DNA of 61,911 nucleotides from Dicyema japonicum (lineage: Eukaryota; Dicyemida; Rhombozoa; Dicyemidae), in assembly GCA_011109175.1 (NCBI GenBank), contig RDEW01000065.1, positions 1 through 61,911 on the forward strand, in the 5' to 3' direction. A program made the translations under genes and the position numbers. Of the stretch, positions 55,690 through 61,911 are shown one piece after another; positions within the stretch are counted from its first letter, which is position 1; each line of letters opens with the position of its first letter. Below the pieces are notes generated by a model, which was not told where the DNA came from, ran no database searches, and worked only from the letters and a program-made list of their open reading frames with translations.

Positions 55690-57080
55690 ACTAATAAACA
55701 AATGTACCTGACGGCATTCCGGGAATTTTGTTAAAACACCTTGGTAATGCTGCAATCAATTCGATTACGTCAATTTTTAATTTGTCTTCTAACATGAACG
55801 TCATCCATGCAAATGGAAGAACTCACTTATAATACCTATCCTTAAACCAGGAAAACCGAAAACCTCACCTTCTTCCTACCGTCCAATTTCATTAACGTGC
55901 GCATTATCGCGCCTAATGGAGAAACTCGTAGTCTGGAAAATTAAACTCTATTTGCCCGACTGCCACTTTCAACATGGTTTCAAATGTGAGCCTTCAACTA
56001 CGACACATTTGACTTCACTTCTCAATTTATATCAGAGGGGCTCAACGTACCGAAACGCCATCTACGGACAATAATGGTTTCCCTGGATATCCAGAAGGCG
56101 TTCGATTCTGTCTCGAGAATATTACTCACGAAGAAGGTTTTTGACACCACCATTCTGACGGATTTGAAAAGATGGATAGACAATTTTATCTTCGGAAGAA
56201 GTGGACGTGTCTGTATAGGCCACGCAAGATCGAGGTCCCGTCTCCTACCAAATGGCGTCCCTCATGGATCGCCCCTCTCTTTGGCAATATTCAACTTGTT
56301 CCTCAACGATTTACCCTGCCCTGGAGGACCAGATTCAATGCTTCTCACTTATGCTGACGACCTAATCATCGCTAGCAGGAACAATTACGTGGGTACAACA
56401 AAATCAGAGCTTCAGTCACATATTGACGACCTGGGAGCCTGGTTGAAGTTAAATCGTCTCTCCGTGTCCAGGGACAAATCAACATATACAATTTTCACCA
56501 CGGACAGACTCGTCCAACTATCCTGGGAGTGACATTTGACCCTTTGATGTCATTTTCTCAACATGTGAAGAACGTTATGACAAAGGGTCTCAGGAAACTT
56601 AATATAATCAAACCGCTCTTGAAGTCCAAACCTTCACAGGAATGCGCCCTCGTCGTGTTCAATCAACTACTAAAACCGACGATTGAGTACGCTTGTGCCT
56701 CATGGCCTATGGAGCTTCGATATCAAATTCACTCAAGATCAATACCTTAATTGGCAAACTAGCACGTCAAACGAATCTACTTCTCGATCTTTTCACTCCA
56801 ATGCTTGACCAGGCCGCAATCAAAAATAATGGCTCCGGCTTCATCTGTCTGTGTGGCCAAGAAACAAGTCGTTTTTCCATTCAAGGCTAAAGGCCTCAAA
56901 TACACGAAATTTGGGGAAAAAACCCACTCCTCTTCAAACTCTAATGAAAGATGATCGTCGTTTATTCAGGAAAGCCGTGGGTACTCTGGAGGAACACAGG
57001 AAAAACCTCTCGATCCTGTTGAGGCGTACCGGGATCACTTAATTAGTTGGTTTACTCCTTCTTTCTTGGTGTTCCCTTTT
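55690..57080 (+). mobile_element. Jockey-type LINE reverse transcriptase (copy B)
   Basis: Copy of 16861-18315. The central frame 56074-56532 keeps IQKAFDSVSR, NGVPHGSPLS (Gln-to-His in the usually invariant PQG) and YADDLIIASRNN with WLKLNRLSVS still in frame. It lacks about 76-80 bp present in A (around 17665-17745) and has other single-base frameshifts upstream. Ends with the same RTGIT-stop and tail. Confidence 0.9.
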
Positions 57081-57109
57081 CGGGGTTATTAAATAAGTAA
57101 TAAACAAAT

Positions 57110-57480
57110 GACGATCTCAATACTATCCTGAAACATCGATTTTGTAGATCCTCAAGCATGCTCTGTATCGATATTGATAAAGGAAAAATCCATGCATCAC
57201 AGGCGTACTCAATACTTGGTAGAACGAATTCTTTGTATAAAAGCTTTAACGATGGGCGGGAAGATAATGGAGATTGAGTGAACGCCTAGAGAATTCAAAT
57301 TTTCTTTTGGATCCATTCGGTTACTAGGTCCACTTGATGGGTAAATGTGAGTAGATGATCCAGGATGACTCCAAGGATTGAAAGGGTTTTCTTAATCGGA
57401 AACGGGGAGTAATACAATGTAATTCGCGGTTTTGCCTGTAATTTTTTGGTGATGAAGTAAACGTCATTCTGATATTTCTA
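57110..57480 (-). mobile_element. Jockey-type LINE C-terminal fragment, opposite strand (copy B)
   Basis: Copy of 18345-18720, with the same residues around LLYKEFVLPS in the minus strand and small indels. Confidence 0.55.
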
Positions 57481-57526
57481 ATTAATATTTCAAAAATATC
57501 ATTTAATTAAAATATAAAACAACAGT

Positions 57527-58262
57527 TTATTTAAAAAATATAAATAAATTTTGTGTAAGGATTGGAGTAGCACAACAATGTAGACTTGAGAACAGGCAGA
57601 AGCAAAGATGCTGTAGTGTGAAAACAGCCTCGACATAGTTGATCAAAGGGATCTTCCTATTTCCGTATGGCAAAATCAACTGGCGAAGCATATACATTAT
57701 GAAAACTTTTACACTAAAGAATAAATTTATTGTAGGACGTGCGATGAGAATTGAAGAAAGCAAATGCTCCTCCATCTTTCTTTTTAAGCAGAAACTTGTA
57801 ATTTACTATTGGAGAATGGATTTAATAATTTATAAATAAAACCATTGAGGGACTTGACTGAGCGTCATTCCCCTTCAGAAAACAAAGGGATAGTTAGATT
57901 GATATTTCTTGATCACTAAAATCACTCAGTTGAACATTGTTCACGTTGCATGCGAATAATCGGAGACAACTGGTTTGATAAGAAGAAAGTCTTTGTCCTT
58001 CTTCAAAATCATTGTATATCTCTACCTATACTCTGTGCACAAAGCTCAATGGAACCTCTATTTGATCTAAACTAAAATATTGACTGTTTAATTCTGTAAT
58101 TTCTCGTAAAGTTGCGCAACATTTTATATAAAGCTCACTTTCCAATGAACCATCGTCTATATATAACCTCAATTTTCCTATAATTTCTGCGACTTCACAT
58201 GTAAACAGAGAATTAGTAAAAAAAATTTTCAGACATGTTCAAAAATAAATAAGACAAATTTC
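57527..58262 (-). pseudogene. Unidentified coding remnants (copy B)
   Basis: Copy of 18760-19500. Frame 57775-57527 extends the conserved part upstream (FSVKVFIMYMLRQL, then NRKIPLINYVEAVFTLQHLC). The upper part has a stop and frameshift after MSENFF. Confidence 0.3.
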
Positions 58263-59054
58263 AAAAATACTAACAGTACTTTCATTCTAACAAACTTTTT
58301 TACATATAACCTTTTCAATGCCACAATTCATGATTTAACATCAAAATTATATGAAAGTAATTTTTTTCAGAGGATTGTCGACAAATAAATTATGAATATT
58401 TATATATTTTAGATGTGTAGCACATCTCACTTCTACATTCAGCGTCTAGAGAAGCCATAATGACACATTACGTAATATTTTGATAATATTAATGATTCAT
58501 TTATTACACAGTATTCTACGACAAAGATTTTTTTAATAGCCGTAATTCACCCATTGTCAAATCATATGAGAATTAAAATATTGTGATAATTTACATTTTT
58601 ATTCTAACAATCGAAATGATATTGAAAAATTCTTGTCATGTTAAATATGTGTAATTGTCGAATAATAATCTATCAACAGGATTGGTAGATCACTGTGTCG
58701 TCATTCATGGAATATTCTCGATAAACACTCAATTTTTAGACTAACTTGATTTCATTAGCTTTATCAAAAATACAAATAGCAGGCTGATGTACTTGCAACA
58801 CATGTGTTCCTAATGATATGGATTTATGCAGACTTTGGCCTTCGTGCAGTCAAATGGTTAATCGCAGCTACTAATACATTCAAATCACCCGATCGAGCGT
58901 ATGGAAAGCGAAAATTATTATAGTACATTCGTGGGAATATTTCCGTTAGTGATGTCTTTGAGTAAATAAATCTGCATAAATTTCCCATCGCTTTCAATTG
59001 GCAATGAACAACATCGGAAGGTTCATTAATAACAGTTGGTTAACAATCCCTAAA

Positions 59055-59521
59055 TTTTAATATAATTACGATACAGAACTTCAAATTTAATCATATTATC
59101 TATAACAAATCTCATACTTTGGAATCAATCTTACTTTGTTGATATTTTAATAATAAAACTTTTTTTTAATTTTAATAACTTATTATTTAAAAAAAACAGT
59201 TAAAAATTACTAGAAATTCTTTTCAGTCAAGGCTGGCATCTCTCAGAATTGAAAACTTATTTCCTATGACAACAAAAGTATTCTTTAATATGATTGCACC
59301 ATTACGGAAAAGTTCACCAGGCTAATTGGAGAGTTGCAGGACTAAAGAAAGGACATCCTACAATGACACGTTGTATCTTCCAGATCATTGAACTCACCAG
59401 AGATAATTCCATTGAGTGCATAGTGCACGCTACCATGATGGAACCCTCGTCCTAAAAAATTGCCTTTATTACATATATTATAATTTACAATTAGCTTTTA
59501 ATATTAACGTCACAGATGAAT
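59055..59521 (+). repeat. Interspersed repeat, copy 3 of 3
   Basis: Counterpart of 20320-20790 in copy B. Minus-strand core reads HYALNGIISGEFNDLEDTT. Confidence 0.6.
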
Positions 59522-59528
59522 GGAAGAG
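59522..59528 (+). repeat. Target-site duplication, left (GGAAGAG)
   Basis: Repeated at 59817-59823; single in A at 20791-20797. Confidence 0.8.
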
Positions 59529-59816
59529 GAAATGTGGTGCTGCGTGGTTAATTTGTTGAAGTTTTCCTAATGGAGTGGCGTCATGTGATCCACCTGTCTA
59601 GGTGATGCCCAGTACCAGGCCGGCACGAAAAAAGATCATTTGCTCTTCCCCACTCCACTGGAGAGGTTTCCACAACTGTATGTAATGGACGTCTTACCTT
59701 TTATGCTGATTCTGGATGGACTCTGTTTCTATAAAAGTGGAAACTGGATACACCTAATTAGTTGGTTACTTTAACTTCTTTCTCGGTGTATCCGGGGTTA
59801 ATAATAAATAAATAAA
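59529..59816 (+). mobile_element. 5'-truncated jockey-type LINE, 3' 288 bp
   Basis: Private to B, flanked by a 7-bp duplication. Ends with the terminal coding motif VETGYT-stop and the 3' region TAATTAGTTGGTTACT, then GGGGTTAATAATAAATAAAT. The stem GGATACACC (59746-59754) pairs perfectly with GGTGTATCC (59785-59793). Confidence 0.8.
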
Positions 59817-59823
59817 GGAAGAG
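59817..59823 (+). repeat. Target-site duplication, right (GGAAGAG)
   Basis: Pairs with 59522-59528. Confidence 0.8.
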
Positions 59824-60248
59824 TAAATTACAACAAATTAGCTAAAAGCACCACAAAGCGATAAGATCCTCAATAAATAAATAAAATTGATAATAGTGAT
59901 AGAAAAAAATTAATTATATTTAATATGTAAGGAAAATAGTTTTTATGGTGAGGTCTCATTATGGCATCCAGACATTGAGAACCCAATTAGAGTTACCTCT
60001 CATGATCACGAGGACAATATTCAGGAAGACCCATTGTGTTATTCTAGGCATACATAAACCGTGAAGCAGTCCAATTAACCTGATTAACTCAAACGTGCTC
60101 GGACCAATTCCGCCAGAATAAAAATTTTAAATTTTCCACTAAAAATATTGTTTTTTACGAATAAGCTAAACTCGAGTAACCTGTTACTGCATGAATGATC
60201 AAAAAGTGAGTTAAATGCACTCTTCAGTTAACAAAAGCATATGAATAC

Positions 60249-60476
60249 TTAGAGTTCCGCTTGAGCCGTGCGCTTCACTATTCGTTCCACCAGGTTTCTC
60301 AATGTAACTTTCCTACATATTCTTCGTAATTCATCGAGGTGTATCGTTCCAAATACTTCATAAAGTCTCCAGTTAGTGCTCGAAATGAATACACTGACGT
60401 TGAAAGTTGCTACATTAAACAGGTTAGAATAAACAGACTGAGAGTACACAAATACATGGACATGGGTTTCAACCAT
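60249..60476 (-). mobile_element. RTE-type LINE C-terminal remnant (copy B)
   Basis: The 75-codon frame ends HLDELRRICRKVTLRNLVER and AQAEL-stop, paralleling other RTE tails in the window. Upstream residues (NVATFNVSVFIS) are not recognised. Confidence 0.4.
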
Positions 60477-60978
60477 TCAATGAACAAAATTATAAACAAA
60501 CATTTGTTTTTAAGTTGGTTGAGACAGAGAGACTGATTAAAGAAGATTATACTTTTTTACTGTTATGCGACTGAAAATCGATTGTACAGGTATAATTTGT
60601 GGATGTTGCTAAGTTTGAAAACAAGGATTCCATAAAGATCACCATTAATAAATATTTCAATATGAAAGTTCCAGCCTTTATGAGATACATGAAATGGAAA
60701 AGTGAGAACCATTTTAATATATTCTCAGAATAGATCCAAATGTATTTAAAATATAAATTGAATTTACAGGATATCATTAGTAATTACAACAATAATATAT
60801 TTAAATGTTATAAAAAACATCTATCTCAGGTTTCTTTAGCAATTTTTTTTGAATTCAGAAAATTGTTAAAGTACCACAAAATATAATAGTTTTTAACAAT
60901 GAATTAGTATAATATTTTTTAACTATAATATATTAGTCTTGTTTATGCGGAGCTATAAATATTACGGTTCTGGCGAAT

Positions 60979-60985
60979 AGGTCTA
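60979..60985 (+). repeat. Target-site duplication, left (AGGTCTA)
   Basis: Repeated at 61168-61174; single in A near 22470. Confidence 0.75.
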
Positions 60986-61167
60986 CTATTAATATTATTA
61001 TTACCCCCAGGATCACTGGGTCAAAGAGAAAGAAATAAAAGTTCTCATCTAACTAAGTGATCCCAAACCGACAAAGGTGAGGACGAGTCCGGCGAGGTCG
61101 AGAATCCTGAACAGCTATTCTCATTCTTATGATTGTAGATAATTCGATAGTATTTGGAATAGAAGAC
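60986..61167 (-). mobile_element. 5'-truncated jockey-type LINE, 3' 182 bp
   Basis: Private to B. On the minus strand the frame ends CRFGIT-stop followed by TAGTTAGATG and a (TAA)n-like tail at the 60986 end. Perfect 8-bp inverted repeat GGATCACT (61010-61017) / AGTGATCC (61056-61063). Confidence 0.8.
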
Positions 61168-61174
61168 AGGTCTA
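61168..61174 (+). repeat. Target-site duplication, right (AGGTCTA)
   Basis: Pairs with 60979-60985. Confidence 0.75.
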
Positions 61175-61330
61175 TTGGTGTCACTCGATCAGTTTTTCCA
61201 GATTTTAAAGTTTCGTGTAATCTTATTTCGTCTATAAATAATAAACATAACCTTTTTTCGATTATTAACTGCATTTTATGCTTTCAACTACATAAACTCA
61301 CCAGAACAAAATACATAAACATTTTTATTA

Positions 61331-61911
61331 TGTTACAGGCGCTACGTTACACTAGTGGACTTAGAAAAAAATCAAAAAAAAAATTTTGGGAATGTAGAAT
61401 CCTTTTGAGAAGGATGTTACAGGCCATTAGAGACGAGAGATTAACAGGGAGAGAAATGTCTATAGAGCTGTGATTTCATGCTTTCCGAGTCTGAATGCTG
61501 ATTTGGCCTGCTTCTGTGATTATCCCTCAAGCGGAAAGTTAAAGATACACTCCAATGTCAAACGGAAGATCCCGTCAATATGTGCGAGTTGGTCGAATTT
61601 TCGCTCGTTGTATTGTAGTGCATTGATTCGATTACCAGTAACTTCACGTCTACTTCATACATAATTCCACTCCAACTGCTTCTTTTATGTCTTTATTCCA
61701 ACAATTATCCTCGGACATCATCTTAGATAGTGAAATTGTGATTGTCTGATTGAAGCGTTCGATGATCCTTTGACTCCTTGGATTGTTAGGCCTATTATGA
61801 ATTTCTTAAAAGTTGAAGTAGTGACATAATGATCATACATGGAATATCACAATCTGACACAATTTTCCAGATAATTTCTCTTTTCACGAAAAAATATCTT
61901 TGTCTATAATA
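61331..61911 (-). mobile_element. TIR/integrase element, left part (copy B, runs off the window)
   Basis: Copy of 22637-23218, preceded by the same TATTA, so the insertion predates the duplication. The minus strand encodes PRSQRIIERFNQTITISLSK and SEDNCWNKDIKEAVGVE without the stop seen in A. A frameshift follows. Confidence 0.55.

Larger units (their letters stand above)
36833..61911 (+). repeat. Segmental duplication, copy B
   Basis: Second copy of 165-23218, in direct orientation, ending at the window edge. Blocks absent from A are an RTE-type LINE (about 37475-39440), 40371-44802, about 47200-47901, about 51010-53262, and two short LINE insertions (59529-59816, 60986-61167). B probably keeps the ancestral order at 40.2-44.9 kb, because tetraspanin and integrase run uninterrupted across points where A is cut. 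Confidence 0.93.

Noticed and set aside
1-61911. Possibility of a bacterial, viral or organelle origin, or a reassigned stop codon
   Set aside because: Animal LINEs, GT-AG introns and tetraspanin argue for animal nuclear DNA. In-frame stops fall at different places in the two copies and include all three stop codons, as expected for decay.
1-61911. CRISPR arrays, rRNA and tRNA genes
   Set aside because: None recognised by eye. The only short tandem repeats are two-copy units with no spacer pattern. A tRNAscan run would settle tRNAs.

Overview
The window looks like AT-rich animal nuclear DNA, probably from a dicyemid mesozoan. There are no prokaryotic operons, and no tRNA, rRNA or CRISPR was seen. 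Real genes can be read only if introns of about 20-48 bp (mostly 22-26 bp, GT-AG) are removed. The best cases are a five-exon tetraspanin (40213-40953, minus) and the 3' part of an isochorismatase-family gene with a 26-bp intron (1733-2025, plus). Introns this short are the published hallmark of dicyemids. The species call is inference; the introns are read directly.

The dominant structure is a direct segmental duplication of about 23-25 kb. Copy A (about 165-23218) and copy B (about 36833-61911) are collinear and separated by about 13.6 kb of single-copy DNA (23.2-36.8 kb). Identity is patchy by eye, from near 99% to about 90%. The copies differ by several clean insertions with target-site duplications and by three blocks of unrelated DNA. 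In copy A the block 1736-5622 replaces the block 40371-44802 of copy B. Both edges cut genes that are continuous in B (tetraspanin and an integrase), and the single ambiguous base of the window (N at 5623) sits exactly on the right edge.

Almost everything else is decaying transposable elements. Jockey-type LINEs occur on both strands, often ending in a conserved Gly-Ile-Thr-stop next to a 3' hairpin. RTE-type LINEs occur at 6.0-8.8 kb, 20.8-21.4 kb, 37.5-39.4 kb and 45.2-47.2 kb. Another LINE lies at 28.1-30.4 kb, and a retroelement tail with an RPDG...WD nuclease-like motif at 11.3-11.8 kb. DNA elements include a 2.2-kb element with 40-bp terminal inverted repeats and a retroviral-type integrase signature (22637-24835), a Tigger/pogo transposase relic (25.8-26.7 kb) and a second integrase relic (43.8-44.9 kb).

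Between the elements lie broken copies of host genes, present in both halves: a minus-strand gene resembling the FAT domain of an ATR/TOR-type kinase, a multi-exon leucine-rich-repeat-like gene, and several unrecognised coding remnants. The tetraspanin of copy B is the only gene that reads intact from start to stop. I could not run searches; all family names rest on motifs recognised by eye.
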